NCBI GenBank assembly: GCA_022837245.1
Contig: JALHHX010000036.1
Location: forward strand, 1-15,396
Direction of reading: 5' to 3'
Origin: Lentisphaerota bacterium
GTDB lineage: Bacteria; Verrucomicrobiota; Kiritimatiellia; RFP12; UBA3636
Length of the DNA stretch: 15,396 bases
The position numbers were made by a program, and so were the translations under genes. How positions within the stretch are numbered: the first letter of the stretch is position 1; each line of letters opens with the position of its first letter. Positions 15,394 to 15,396 of this stretch are shown piece by piece. The notes below the pieces were generated by a model, which was given only the letters and a program-made list of their open reading frames with translations, made no database searches and was not told the DNA's origin.

Positions 15394-15396
15394 GCG

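Overview
The window carries about 15.4 kb of GC-rich, densely coded bacterial DNA. It is organised as two convergent gene blocks that meet at about 6.0-6.16 kb. Gene content (Tad-type secretion, the non-mevalonate isoprenoid enzyme DXS, a secreted lipoprotein, GH38 alpha-mannosidases next to a PF12831-type FAD oxidoreductase and a HAD phosphatase) suggests a Gram-negative member of the PVC group, such as Lentisphaerota, Kiritimatiellota or Verrucomicrobiota. That placement is inference from gene content; no marker gene is present to prove it. No tRNA, rRNA, CRISPR array, insertion sequence or prophage gene was seen, and no gene-free stretch exceeds 165 bases.

Left block (+ strand, 1-5996): the 3' part of a TadC-like inner-membrane platform protein, then a KDPG/KDPGal-type aldolase, a quinolinate phosphoribosyltransferase (NadC), a DXS-type transketolase, and an ArnT/PMT-like GT-C glycosyltransferase. 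The aldolase, nadC and dxs genes are separated by 4 and 1 bases and are almost certainly one transcript. The aldolase releases pyruvate and glyceraldehyde-3-phosphate, which are exactly the two substrates of DXS. DXS feeds the isoprenoid pathway, and GT-C enzymes use polyprenyl-phosphate sugars, so a functional chain can be drawn (hypothesis).

Middle (5997-6161): a short convergent intergenic region with two copies of a 21-base repeat (20 of 21 identical, 46 bases apart) and a weak GC hairpin.

Right block (- strand, 15393 down to 6162): FAD oxidoreductase, MngB-like GH38 protein, HAD hydrolase with an unusual N-terminal extension, MAN2C1-like GH38 alpha-mannosidase, and a predicted beta-propeller lipoprotein. 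The gaps are 16, 1, 36 and -4 bases, so this is a tight operon, probably for intracellular processing of mannose-containing glycans or a related sugar. The most notable oddity is the MngB-like protein: the position of the GH38 nucleophile aspartate reads serine, while the metal-site motifs are kept. That makes it either an enzyme with changed chemistry or a non-hydrolytic paralogue, placed beside an intact mannosidase and a flavin oxidoreductase.
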